From Phaseolus vulgaris (Eukaryota; Streptophyta; Magnoliopsida; Fabales; Fabaceae): a DNA stretch of 64,000 nucleotides. The notes under the pieces were generated by a model that worked only from the letters and a program-made list of their open reading frames with translations, made no database searches and had not been told where the DNA came from. Position numbers and translations under genes: made by a program. Positions 37,101 to 48,933 of this stretch are shown in pieces; within the stretch, counting starts at the first letter, position 1, and each line of letters begins with the position of its first letter. The stretch lies in the NCBI RefSeq assembly GCF_000499845.2, contig NC_023756.2:41603393-41667392 (forward strand). The letters run 5' to 3'.

Positions 37101-40100
37101 CTAAGAGGCTCAAGTTCTTCTCCTTGAAAATGCCTTCAAAAACACACAAAAAACAATGTAAAGAAACATTTAAACTAATATACACAACATTTTTCTTTCT
37201 AAACATAAGAGTAATTGCAAGAAGGAACTTTTTAGTACATATTTTTAAATATATAAGGTTAAAAAAATAAAGTAAGTTTTCGATTTTTTCACCAACTGAA
37301 TAATATATTAAAAGTAAATATATATGACAAAAAATTTCACACTTATTTTCTACATATATTAAAAGTATACCTTTGTGTCCGCTCAAGAGATTCGTATTTC
37401 GCTCTTAATTTCAAGAATTCATGATATGAACTCTGCAAGGCACAGTACTATTAATATGCATGCAAAGATTGTAAATAAATAAATAAAAAATGCTAAAATA
37501 GTGTATTGATAGAAGCAAACCCTCGTAAATTTAAAGAGCTTAAAACAGTGTTAAAAAAGTGTAAATAATTAATATAAGAAGGTGTGTACACCCTGTCTCC
37601 TCCAAATAATTTTAAAAAAATAAAAATTAATAAAAAAATTAAAAAGGTTAAATATGTTTTTATCTATATACTTTTATGCAAAATTATTGTAATAAAGAAC
37701 GAGTTTTTTTATATATCAAAGTAAATTTTCAATATGGATTAAGATAGTTTTTTTATATATTAAAGTAGATTTTTAATGTGGATTAAAATATTAAAATATT
37801 TTATAGTGATGTGAATGTTGTCCCATTATAATATAGTTTTAAAGAAAAGAATCCGCGCGTTAGCCAAATAGAAAAGAAAGAAGCCTTTTACATCTTTTGG
37901 ACTTTACATTCGGAAACATTAAAACCTCCATTTTCTACTGATTGAGCAACACAAACTCAAGACCATGATTTCGAAAAAATGACCTGTGCAGTGCATGTCC
38001 TCTATTTCCTTCTGTTCAAAATTCTTCCATAATAAGAAATAATGAACAATGAATATTAGTAAAATTGATTCAACATTTCAAAGTCTTGAAAGTATATCTC
38101 TCTTAAAGATTTTGAAGTTCAATCTTGAAAATTGAAGATAGTATATTTAAGATATCTTGAAAATATGATATACATTAATTATCCATTATCTCTTTATGAA
38201 GAAATTTTCATTCTTCTCATTTTTTATATAAAGAAAACTTGTGAAGAAAGAAAAACAATGGTGTTGATTCTTGTACAAGGATTGGGATATCCCTGAAGTA
38301 TCCATTTTAATATTTTTTATTCTTTGCTGATAAAAAAAAAAGGAAGAAGAATAACATAGAGTAAATGAGAGAATAAATATCAACCATAGTGTGAGATTAA
38401 AAATTTTAGTGAAAGACTAGAGCGACTTTGTATTCAATCTTTGTTAGATGAGATTAAGTGTTATCCTCATAGAGTGAGAAAAATCAATATTATAATTCTA
38501 CTTTCATAGTGAAGATATTTTCTTTATTAGGTCCAACAAGTTTTTACTTCTCAAATTGAAGAGATTTTTCCACCTTAAAATTTTCTAGTGTCATTATTCT
38601 ATTTGCCCTATTTTTATTTTTATTTTGTCTACTTATTGTTTTCGCAAGTGTTCATTTTGTATCTACATCAAGAAAGGATAATTAGTTTTAATTTTTCTAA
38701 TGCCTCCAAATTCCAAAATTAAGCAAAATTTTATTCCCCACCACACACCTCACACCAACCAAAGAACTGACACTTAATTTTTTTCAATCACCGATTCTCT
38801 GTGGCTAAAATTTCTGATACCCTAAATCAAGATCCAAAATGGTAAAGATCCCAAAACCCTATATGATAATGTAGATCACGCAAAGAGATTGTTTTTTTAA
38901 GTAGGGAGCTATGACTGATCCAAAAAAAATGTGAGGGTGCAGAATGTAAGAGTGTCAAAGAATGGAGGGAGTGTCAAAGAATGGAAGGGGAGAGACATTA
39001 GATTGCACCGAATAGAGGTTTCACACATAGAAGACATTAACTAACATGAGTGATATGACTCGGTTAGCTGGGAGTTCCTACATTATATGTTGGAAAGGCT
39101 GGGTTTTTGTGCTCAATGGATTCGATGGATAAAGTGTTGTTTAGAATCTGCTTCAGTCTCTGTATTAGTGAATGGCAGCCCAACTAGAGAATTTACTCCT
39201 AGGAGGGGACTTCGTCAAGGTGACCCGCTTGCTCCGTTCCTCTTCCTTATAGTCGCTGAAGGGTTGACTGGGGTGTCTAGGATGGCTGAAGAGAAGAATT
39301 TGATTGACAGTCTGGAGGTTGAAAAAGCTAAGGTGAAGGTTAATATGTTACAATACGTTGATGATACCTTATTCTTCTGCGAAGCGAATACCAAAAGTGT
39401 TTTTAATATTAAGGCTATTTTGCTTTGCTTTGAGCTTGCTTCTGTGCTTAAGGTGAATTTTTTAAAAAGCAGAATTGGCGGGATGGGGTTGGATCAGTGT
39501 TCGCTTCAACGTTTTGCAGTTATTCTTAATTGTAAGGTGATGGTAACTCCTTTTGTTTACTTAGGGTTACCGGTAGGTGGGTGCCACAAGCGCGATGTTT
39601 TTTGGAACGGGGTGTTAGAGAGAGTTCAGGGCAAACTTTCGAGGTGGAAAGGCAGGTGTTTGTCGATGGCTGGGAGGATCTGTTTGATTAAGTCAGTCCT
39701 CTCCTCAGTCCCGTTATTTTTTATGTCCTTATTCAAACTGCCATCTGGGGTGGCTGACAAGTTAGTTCGGATCCAAAGGAATTTTCTTTGAGGGTGGGGC
39801 TCTAACGGAAGGAAGATCGCTTGGGCCTCTTGGAATAAGGTCTGCGAGCCTCGGGACTACGAGGGTCTTGGAATCATTGATTTAAGGACTTTTAACCTGG
39901 CCCTGTTAGGCAAGTGGATTTGGAGGTGGGGTTCGGCCAAGGGAGGTCTGTGGAAAGAGATTCTCTACTCTAAATATGGTGGATGGAGGAATTTGATAGC
40001 AAAAGGTAAACCTTGCAGGGGTTCCCTATGGTGGAGAGACTTGAAGGAGGTTTGGGCTTCAAAGGGCTGGGGCAGAAGTTTTGAAGATGGGGTTGAGTGG

Positions 40101-43100
40101 AAAGTTGGTGATGGAGGGAATATTTCATTATGGGAGGACAGCTGGTTGAATTGTGGTGCCCTGAAGGGAATGTTTCTGAGATTATATCCGCTTAGCACAA
40201 CTAAAGCTGCTAAGGTGGCCAAGATCGAGAACTGGTCTAATGGTGTTTGGATTTGGCATTTGTGCTGGCGTAGATCCCTCTTTGACTGGGAGAAGTTGTT
40301 GGAGGAGCAGTTGAGTCAGTTGCTGCAAGGGGTGAAGATGGATGTGGGAGGGGTGGATAGCTGGGTCTGGAAGGTTGAGAGATCTCAAAGTTTTACTGTT
40401 AACTCAGCTTATATTAAGGTAAGGAGGGTTAGTGATGGGGAGTCCTCTCCGATTTACTGTAGGTTATGGAGGTGTAAAGCCTTGCCTTCTGCTGTATTCT
40501 TGGCCTGGAGGGTGTTGGAAAATAGGATTGCGACTAGGGTTAATTTGGTAAGGCGCGGGGTGGTGGTTGAAAACCTTGTATGCTGCTTGTGTGGGAAGGT
40601 TGAAGAGTCGTCGAGTCACTTGTTCTCCATTTGTGACTTTGCTTGGAGGGTCTGGTGTCTTTGCTTTGAGTGGCTTGGAGTGTCGTTCGTAATTCATTTG
40701 GATCCTATGCAAAATTTTATCCAATTCAGGTTGAGTCAGGCATCTGTTTCGGTTAATGATGTTTGGGGGGGGCAATTTGGGTTGGAATTGTGAGTGAAAT
40801 TTGGAAGCATAGGAACCCGGTCGTCTTTAATGGAGGAGTGACAGATGTGTTAGAAGTTTTTGCCTCAGCACAAGTAAAGGTGTGATCTTGGATTGTTGCA
40901 AAGTCCCGCGAAGTTTATTTTTCCTACCCCTATTGGGTTCTTGATCCTTTGGCCTGTATACGGCTGATTTGGTAAAGCTAGTTAGCGCTTAGTTTGGTTG
41001 GTCCTTTGTCCGGCAGTTTTGCGTGTCGTGTTAGGAGTTGGATTCTATGTGTTCTTGTAAAAGGGTTGGACCACCCCTAAAGTGGTTCCCATTTATTTAT
41101 TTTTATTGTTGATAAAAAAAAAACTATGAGTGATTATTTCCTTTCCTATTAGTAAATAATTTTTTTTCTTTGATTACTGGTAAAAAAAAGTTTGAATATA
41201 ACCAACATACTTTTATATTTAAACATTTAAGTGAGTTAAAAAATTTACATAAAAAAAAAATTAAATGTCATGTAAAAAAATATTCATAAATACTAAAATT
41301 TTGAGTTGAAAATGATGTTATAATCACTTATACGACTAATTATACTAATCAGAATGACTTATTCTTATTGGTCATGAATACGTGTATCCGTAAAAGAAAA
41401 AGTCTCAATGCTCATCTATTTTACTCAACACGTTTGAAATGGTATTGAATTTATGAGTATATATTTGCAAACACATTATGGATCCTTTTGGTTTCGTAAG
41501 TTAGTTCCTCAAAATCTTGTCACAAAAACTAGCACACACACACTACTTTTTCTTGTTGTTGAATACTAAAAATAATATGGGAACTTAGCTGGAAAATCAA
41601 AGCTTTACCCATTGCTAAATGCTTTGCATGGAAGGTTCTTAAACAGAGAGTACCTACAAAAGACAATTTATATAGGAGGGGAGTCCATCACAGTGACTTA
41701 GCATGCCCAATGTGCTCTGAAAGTAGTGAAACTTTACAACATATGTTCTTTTATTATAAGATAACACCAAATGTATGACAATCATGTGATGGACACAATT
41801 AACCACAACAAAATTTTAATCAGTTTGGACTAGTCCAACTTAACCTGAAAGGAAACCAGCTGATCTAGAAAGGAGCATGGGTTGGGTTTTCTAGAACTTA
41901 TGGAAACAGAGAAATGAAGTGGTTTTCCAAATTAAAACCCTGAATGCAGAACAAATATTGACTGCATCAGTGTTTATGGTAGGATCATAAAAAGGTACTG
42001 TCACAAAAAGGAGACCTAAGCAAGGATACAAAAGATGGGGCATATTTACCCTAATAAATGTAAAAGCACACTTAGGTTTGGTCAGCTGAACTGATAAATG
42101 AACAAGCATATGCTGACGGAACAGAGGGTTGGAGTGAAGATTTCAAATGTTTCATTTTTTTTGATAATTTTTGTTTTGTTTTAGGATACGTTTATATTGA
42201 TACACCCCATAAGAAAACTTCACTATGTGTACATATATTTCATTTTGTATATGTATTAATGTTCTATTTACATGCAAAAGTTGATTTTTCGTTTTGAAAG
42301 AGAAAAGATATAACCACGGGACTATATTCTTAATTTTGCTTATTTATGACGGCACAGTTGACAAATCCATTCTAATACATTTGTTTTTTAATAATTGACG
42401 TTGTTTTCAGTACATGGCATGTTGATTGGATAATAAATGTGTATTAAAGTTACTTTGTTTACCTTTTATATCTACAATTTTCATTCATATAAATTATTTA
42501 TTACTAACAAACTAAACTAATTAGAAGTATTTTTATAAAAAAAAAATGTAAGAGATTATTAAAAAAATATTATTTAAAACACTACTTATAATAATGAGAT
42601 AAGATAAGAAAATAAAATTTAAAAAAAATTGTTAAAAAGAAGAAACCTGTGATTCGAGTTCCGATGAATCACCAGTCTGTAACTTGCTGTAACGACATTG
42701 ACGATATCTCTCAACGATTTTGTTAATACTGATCACAAAATAAAATATTGTCATTATCATTATTAATATTGGTTAATTTTAGTAGTGCTTGATAGAGTAA
42801 TGAGATATAATATATGAACAAATATTATTAGAAAAAACTTCATTTTTGGAATGGCTATAGTTCTCTAGTATAAGGTTTTAGAACTTTTAGTCTTAATAAA
42901 ATAAAATCATACAATAAATTTCTGTTTTTCTCAACCTAATATAATCTCATATGATATGAATAAGATCCGAATATTAGAACCCTGCATATGGTATGCTTAC
43001 GCATGCATGTGTACGAAGCATGATATATAGTATATTGTAGCCAAGGAACTTAAAACAAAGCATCAAAATGTTGGACCATATTTTTTTTCTTTTCTTTTGA

Positions 43101-46100
43101 GTTGTATACACCTTTTTAGGTTTACCCAATAAAATACCACCCTCTTATGATAAAACAAACACTATTGCAAAATAGTGATTTAACAATAATATACAACTAA
43201 CATGGATTGGATTAAATACGAAACGATGTAAAAGAAATATCACTAAAAAAATTATATATTACATTAGTTATATAAAAAAACCGCTGTAAAATGTGTCTTA
43301 TAATAGTAAAAAATTTAAAATTTATTTTGTGTGATATATTATGTCGGCTGAGACTATGAACCAATGAATGTATTAATTTTGATTAAAATGAAAAGATGTT
43401 TAAACAATTTTAATTTACAGGTTATATATCACATTGTTATATGTTAAATGTATTAGTATTGAGTTCGAGAATGTTCAATCCTTAACAATGTGTATTCAGT
43501 GAATCTTATTCTCTTTTTGAAATTTAATATAAAGATTGAATACTACGTCTAATTTTAATTATATATATAAGTTTCATTATGTTTAAAAAAAACAAAATAG
43601 TAATGACAATCATTATTTTGGACTTGAAATTGTTCATGTCGACAATTTAGAACACTACTAGAAAAACATTAAATAGAAACCAATTTTAAAGATAAAAAAT
43701 AATTAGTTACTATATTGACTAAATTAGTTACGATTTTATAGATTAAAAAATTATTGGTATCTAAATTAGTTTCTAAAATTATAAATTAGTTTCTAAATTC
43801 GTATCCAATTAGGTACCAAGATGTTAGTTTCCAATTTTAGAATCTAAAGTAGTTGGTAGCTAATTAAATACCAATTTAGAAATTAATTTATAAATTTAAA
43901 AACTACTTTACTAATTATTTTTTGTCTCTAGAATTAGTTTTTATTTAATGATTTTCTTATGGTGGAAAGATTAAATACATGTTTTCATAACTCATTAGTA
44001 CATATAATTAATGATATTATGTATATTTCATGAAATTTTGGTTCATTGCATTTTGTATTGATCTTCGGGTGTATATTTGATTGTGGTTGACTTAACGTCA
44101 CCACTTCCATTTTGTGTTACCCGAAAACCAATCCAAAATGCTGTCAAAATTTTGTGAGATATAAATAATGCATATTAAAAGTTTACATACAAATGAAATA
44201 TAATAAATTGAATCTTCTTGCATAAACCATGTTCTTCTATTACGTAGTAATGGATCAAAATTAGATAAATGCAAGTCAAATCAGTGATGTGTATTAGAAT
44301 GTCATTGAAGAGTTTCTACAGTTTACTCAAAGAAATAGGGGAGGTATAAATTGAAGATATTATTTTTCTATGTTAATTGTTTGAATGAGAGATAACTAGA
44401 AATTCAGTTGATACGAGAACATGTTCTTTGTGATGGTTTCTAGAAGCGCTATACAATGTGGACTTGGCGTGGTGAAGTTGTAGACCTACCACTTGTATAT
44501 CAATGTCAATAGTCTAATATACATTATGAGGATCACATGGAGGACATGATTCGTGATATTGGACACATTATTTCCAGCAAGCACACATGTATGATTCGTT
44601 GAAAGATGATTTAGAAAAATCATTGTATATCGACTATACAAGTTTCACATGTTTGTCATACTAAGATTAATTAATATCATAACAAGACATGAGCGCACAA
44701 TAAAAGCTTCACGGAATCGCTTGAGTTGTTGCATGAAATGTTTTCAGAAGATAATATATTGTCGACCCGTCGTTATGAGACAAAAAAGATAGTGTCCGAT
44801 GGGTATGGAGTACTAGAAAATACATGCACGTCCCAATGATTGTACATTGTATAGAAAAGAGTTTGGAACATTGTACAAGTGTCCAAGATGCAGCTATCAC
44901 GATACAAAGTGAAGGATGATGATAATGATGAAGATAACATGAAAAAATGTTCTCTTGCAAAGGTATTATGGTATCTTCCAATCACATTGTAATTTAAACA
45001 TTTTTTTGTCAATGTTAATGATGCCAAGAACCTTATGCAAATGGAAGAAAATGTAATGGACTATTACGACATGTTTTCGATTCATCATAGTGGAAGAAAC
45101 CGATTGTTTGTACCCTAAGTTTAGGAGTGATCCAAGAAATCTAGACTTGGACTTGCAATTGATGAACCCTTATTGTACCTTAAGTAGCAAACACAATTCA
45201 TGATCCATTTTGGTAATTATTTATAATTTGTCGTATTGGTTGTGTATGAAAAGAAAATATAAGATGTAGTTTATAATTATATCATGTCCATGACAATCCG
45301 AAAATGACATAGATATTTATCTAAGTCTGTTGATAGAAGAGTTGAGGTTAGTATGGGATGAAAGAGTTGAGGTATTTGATGCATATCAGAAGGTGAATTT
45401 CGATTTACGTGCATTATTATTTTGTATCATTAATGATTTTCCAGCATATTAAAATTTGAGCGGTTATAATGTTAAAGGACATCATGATTGCCCAATAAGT
45501 GAAGAGAACACAAGTTACCATCAACTAAAACATAGGAGGAAGACATCTTACATTGAGCATCAAAGGTTTTTGAAATGTAATCACCCTTATCGTAGGTTAA
45601 AAAAGGCTTTCAATGAATGTCAGTAGGACAAAACTTCACCCCGAACTGGTGAGGAAGCGTACAATTGAGTTTGCCAAATCGAAGTGACTTTTGGGAAAAC
45701 ACATGAGAATAGTGGTGTGAAAAACATATGGAAAAAGAAATCAATATTCTTTGAACTTCCATATTAGTCCAAGTTAGATGTTAGACATTGCATGAATGCA
45801 ATGCATTTGAAAAAGAATGTATGTGGTAGTATAATTGACACATTGGTAAACATTAAGGGAAAGACGAATGATGGACACTTGATTATAGGTTTCATATATG
45901 TCACTATGAAAACTAAACTTTATTTCGCATTTTAGTTTTTTGTATAACGATTCAATGGACACACACAAGAAGAAATATGTCATGAATGAGCAAAATATTA
46001 TATACGATTAGAAGTCAAAAACTTGTATGATTTAGAATTGTGGATAGACATTTTTTTTTTCCATATTGTTTGTTTAGTTTTGGTTATGTTATGTTTGATT

Positions 46101-47478
46101 TATTTTTCTATTTTGATTTGGACAAATTTTGTTATTCCAAAGTTTGGATAGTAATATTATATTTTACTAGCAATATGGTATGTTTGCTTACAACTTACAA
46201 TTATAGGTGGAAAAAATAATAAAATTGATCAAATTATTTAAAAATAACGTAACATATTACATTGGTTGTGGCTAGAACTGATGCAATATGTGTCATTTTG
46301 CTAACACAAAATTACACGAAAATAGGATATTACATTGGTTCAAGAGGGAATTGGTATAATATGTGACCTTTTCAAACACAAATTTACATTAGGAAGAGAT
46401 TTTACATTGGTTCTAAGAGAGAATCAATCTAATAGATGACTTTTTTCTTCACACGACAATGGTACAATTCCAAAAAAAATTAATGTAATATGTTTCTTGT
46501 TTTTTTTTTTTATTTAATTCTTTTATATAGTTAGTGTCTAATCCGAGATCATATTTGTATACTTTAATGAGTTTTTTAATTGATGTAAAATGTGTTACAC
46601 TTTCTATATCATTGACATACAATGATTGAACTAATGTAAAAACTCGTTTATAATCAATTTAAAATGTGTTTTTTATAGTGAAAAAATTGAGAAAGATTAA
46701 ACTCAAATTAATATTAATAAAGAAGGAAGTTAGTTATTAATAAACTCAAATTAATTATTAGCTTGGGCTACTAAATGATCATGAGTTGAAAACATGCATG
46801 CATTCATAGCACTCACTATGATAATCGAACTACAGAATTCGGAAGTGTAATCATTTCCCATGACAGATTTGAAGGAAGAATATGAATTCAACAACAACAA
46901 AAAATCTGATAGACCAGAAATCAATCAAGCGAAACATATTAGTAACATGAAAAGATCAACTATTTCCAACAATTAGTTTATAAAGTAAGCTGAAATAAAA
47001 GGTTAACAAAACATTTATGAGAAAGCTCTACTAAAAGCTGAAAATTGTGAAAAATTATAAATTTATTTGAGGTTCATTTCTAATTTTGAGTTTTTTTTCT
47101 TCTGATTTTGTAGGTTCATAAATTTAAACCAAGCATTCAAACTTAGGTTTGAATTACTCTTGAACTAATATGACCATGTACATCTGAAGACATAAATTTG
47201 CATCATTCCATGCCCTAATTAACTATGCATGTACAGCAGGTGTTGGCAAAATGAATTGAAAAAGCAAAAGAAAGACGAAAGAGAGAGAAAAATTACTCAG
47301 TGCTGCTGTACTGAAAAAGCTTGCCAGGGCTAGAAAAGATGATAAGGGCAACTTCTGCATCACAAAGCACAGAAAGCTCAAATGCCTTCTTCAGCAACCC
47401 ACTTCTGCGCTTTGAGAACGTTACTTGACGGTTTATCTTGTTCTCTATTCTCTCCAGAACAACCCTTCCTCTTCCCAT
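34181..47478 (-). CDS. MIKC-type MADS-box transcription factor
   Basis: Eight exons: 47297-47478, 42647-42728, 37371-37432, 37034-37133, 36634-36675, 35394-35435, 35173-35276, 34181-34277; 711 nt, 236 residues. Exon lengths 182/82/62/100/42/42 are the classic MIKC pattern. MADS domain (1-60): [41 protein letters not shown] region: [21 protein letters not shown] box: [56 protein letters not shown]. The short C-terminus ends [10 protein letters not shown]. It should bind CArG boxes as a dimer in the nucleus. The K box points to the AP1/SEP/AGL6 superclade; no finer call is made. Oddity: SSPGKL has Pro where nearly all relatives have Arg. The start is MGRGR, not an upstream in-frame extension encoded by the CT repeat. 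Introns 1 (4.6 kb) and 2 (5.2 kb) are full of transposons. Confidence 0.9.
35596..35723 (+). mobile_element. LINE 3' tail (very short insertion) in MADS intron 6
   Basis: The 3' end aagggttgaaccacccctgaagtggtccc...ttattgctgataaaaaaa is nearly identical to the tail of the LINE at 39055-41125. A 14-bp direct duplication, aataaagtaaaaaa, flanks it (35582-35595 and 35724-35737), so it is a genuine, extremely 5'-truncated insertion of about 128 bp. Confidence 0.75.
36038..36425. mobile_element. Fold-back MITE, copy 3, in MADS intron 4
   Basis: Starts cactccaagacaatcatgaa and is closely similar throughout to 12218-12620 (agaaaccaatttttagatac, ttggtatctaattagcaact). The right terminus is replaced after ggtttctatttg at 36420, so the terminal inverted repeat is incomplete on that side. 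Confidence 0.75.
38257..38342 (+). mobile_element. LINE 3' tail (short insertion) in MADS intron 2
   Basis: ttgattcttgtacaaggatt, ccctgaagtatcc and ttctttgctgataaaaaaaa match the tail of the 39055-41125 LINE in diverged form. Imperfect direct repeats gaagaaagaaaaac (38243-38256) and gaagaagaataac (about 38343-38354) flank it and fit a target duplication. Confidence 0.6.
39055..40980 (+). pseudogene. LINE ORF2 remnant: RT and zf-RVT
   Basis: [20 protein letters not shown] leads into RT motifs [20 protein letters not shown] and [10 protein letters not shown] (the YxDD box with V at the variable position), [20 protein letters not shown] and [23 protein letters not shown] at 39789-39791 replaces the expected Trp, and the same frame continues with [54 protein letters not shown] and [20 protein letters not shown] (zf-RVT). 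The frame shifts at a run of eight G (about 40764-40771), after which [14 protein letters not shown] follows. One further TGA lies near 40883. The rest of the RT and the endonuclease were never copied. Confidence 0.85.
39055..41125 (+). mobile_element. LINE, 5'-truncated, with target-site duplication, in MADS intron 2
   Basis: 2.07 kb inserted antisense to the MADS gene. A 9-bp duplication, ATGAGTGAT, lies at 39046-39054 and 41126-41134, the second right after the terminal poly-A run. It starts within the reverse transcriptase. The 3' UTR ends ggaccacccctaaagtggtt, then tttattgttgataaaaaaaa. Few lesions make it the youngest LINE in the window. Confidence 0.9.
41580..42120 (+). pseudogene. Another LINE fragment: zf-RVT and C-terminus
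   Basis: [20 protein letters not shown], then [20 protein letters not shown] (zinc cluster), and after frame changes [20 protein letters not shown]. These are the conserved C-terminal segments of plant LINE ORF2. Stops and shifts are frequent. It lies in MADS intron 2 just beyond the 39055-41125 LINE but comes from a different family member. Confidence 0.7.
43653..43964. mobile_element. Fold-back MITE, copy 4, nested in the decayed CACTA
   Basis: Starts CACTACTAGAAAAACATTAA at 43653 and ends with the inverse, attttcttatggtg, at 43964. Flanked by the 3-bp duplication GAA (43650-43652 and 43965-43967). 312 bp and palindromic, as in the other family members. Confidence 0.85.
44395..45895 (+). 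pseudogene. TNP2-type CACTA transposase relic
   Basis: Broken plus-strand frames follow the same order as the better-preserved transposase at 59050-62249: [10 protein letters not shown] and [15 protein letters not shown] (N-terminal association domain), [33 protein letters not shown], then [70 protein letters not shown], then [14 protein letters not shown] and [16 protein letters not shown]. Many stops, shifts and deletions make it non-functional. Confidence 0.8.
46240..46680. repeat. Subterminal hairpin repeats of the decayed CACTA
   Basis: At least three units of about 40-45 bp, each an imperfect inverted repeat of atattacattggtt with aaccaatgtaatatgt-like partners, near 46250-46295, 46328-46365 and 46390-46440. 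More diverged units continue to the terminus. Such repeats are transposase-binding sites in known CACTA elements. Confidence 0.65.
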
Positions 47479-47483
47479 GCTTT

Positions 47484-47502
47484 CTCTCTCTCTCTCTCTC
47501 TC
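47484..47502 (-). promoter_or_regulatory. GA/CT repeat in MADS 5' leader
   Basis: A pure CT run on the plus strand (GA in gene sense) a few bases upstream of the start codon. Such leader GA repeats are bound by BASIC PENTACYSTEINE proteins in several plant MADS genes; binding here is inference. Confidence 0.45.
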
Positions 47503-47564
47503 ACTCACTCTCACTCACACAGTAAAACAATAACTATATGGTTCTATATTGCATTTTCCTTTCT

Positions 47565-47575
47565 GTATTTATATA
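47565..47575 (-). promoter_or_regulatory. TATA box of MADS gene
   Basis: TATATAAATAC on the minus strand about 90 bp upstream of the start codon, leaving a leader of about 60 nt that includes the GA repeat. Confidence 0.5.
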
Positions 47576-48589
47576 TTCTACTGCAGAAGGGGTAATGGAT
47601 AAGCACATGCATAAGGGACAGCGAAGATAATACGATCAAGATTCCATATTCTACTTCTATCCCCAAACTAATGACCACGCTTTTCCCCGCATTATCAGGT
47701 CAAGAACTCATCGTGAAGCTAAAGTTTTTGTGATTTACCAACTACTGCTAATTAGCATTATTGCTTTTCAAGTTGAAATGCGTTCGTGTAAAGTGTAAAC
47801 AAAAAGTTGAAAACGAGAACCACTCAGCTTCTTTAAACCAATCACATAAAACTGCTTCACCTTAACCAGTTAGTTTTAAATTAAGCATGTAATCTTGTTA
47901 TGAATACTACCAAAACTGTGTTTATGTTTGCAGTAATTTTAACAGAAAGAATTAATGCATGTGATTCTACAAAAAATAGTTGAAAAGGAGAAAATAAGAT
48001 GTAACATTTTTGAATGGTATAAGTCAAAATCTTAATTATTTTACAAGACATGTATTAGAAGGAATACAAATAATATTGCAGTGAAGTGCGGAACACTTTA
48101 TCCATCACTTCCAGTAACTTTATTCTGAATAATGAATTGGACTAATATGCAACCAGAGCCATATATAATATTGTCATTAGAATTAAATTTGCAAGGACGT
48201 GTTTATTTAGCAGCTTCACCCTTGGTTTTCTGAGTTCTGAGGAACTTAACTTGGCTAAAGAAATCTGCTGGATTCTCATTCCATAGCATTTAAATATCTT
48301 TGGTAGCACACCAAAACTTTAGGTGTATTATTTAGAAGAATATATGCTAGAGAAAAGAAGAGAATTGGAGAAATGAAAAATATCGTCTGAGGAATGTGCA
48401 TGAGACAAAATGGTAACCTTGGATTTTCTCTTTTCCATGATGATGCTTTTCCTTTTTCAAATTATCCACTTTCTCAGCAGAGCCAAAATATCTGTATTTA
48501 TATTCTTAAAATATTAATATTTTCAACAAATTTTAATGTTATTTTCATAAATAAATTATTGTTTGATTATATATATATATATATAAATT
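47576..48589. other. MADS gene upstream region
   Basis: About 1 kb of presumed promoter. I saw no perfect CArG box and no other gene. Confidence 0.4.
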
Positions 48590-48933
48590 ATTAAATAAAA
48601 ACTAATTTTAAAAATAAAAATAATTAGTTACTGTTAAGTAAATTAAATACTATTTTAAATATTAAAAATACTATTAATATTTTAAATAGTTTCTATTATT
48701 AATAAAATTTATAAATTAATATTTAATTAGATATTAAAATTTTAGTTATCAAATAATTTATATTTTAAAATTAATAACTAATTAGATGCTAATTTAAAAA
48801 TTAGTTTATAAATTTATTAATAATAGAAATTATTTTAAATATTAATAATTTTTTATTTTTAAAATAATATATACTATAGTGAATATAGTAATTAATTATT
48901 TTTTATCTTTAGAATTAGTTTTTATTTTTTAAT
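48590..48933. repeat. Decayed fold-back MITE relic
   Basis: The left arm (attaaataaaaactaatttt) is the inverse of the right arm (gaattagtttttatttttta). The interior carries the aattagttactgt...aattaaatac layout of the family. Terminal CACTA motifs are lost. Confidence 0.55.

Larger units (their letters stand above)
43241..46680 (+). mobile_element. Decayed CACTA (En/Spm) transposon in MADS intron 1
   Basis: The right end is clear: ttttttatagtg at 46680 is the inverse of CACTATAAAAAA. Inside it are hairpin-forming subterminal repeats. The proposed left end, CACTAAAAAAATTATATATT at 43241, is followed by the same repeat type (atattacattagttatataa...gctgtaaaatgtgtc). A TNP2 transposase relic lies between. 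The flanking trinucleotides (tat and aaa) do not match, so the left boundary is tentative. A MITE (43653-43964) is nested inside. Confidence 0.65.

Noticed and set aside
47479..47514. In-frame N-terminal extension [12 protein letters not shown] before MGRGR in the MADS gene
   Set aside because: It is encoded by the CT/GA repeat of the leader. MIKC proteins start at MGRG, and the extension has no family counterpart.
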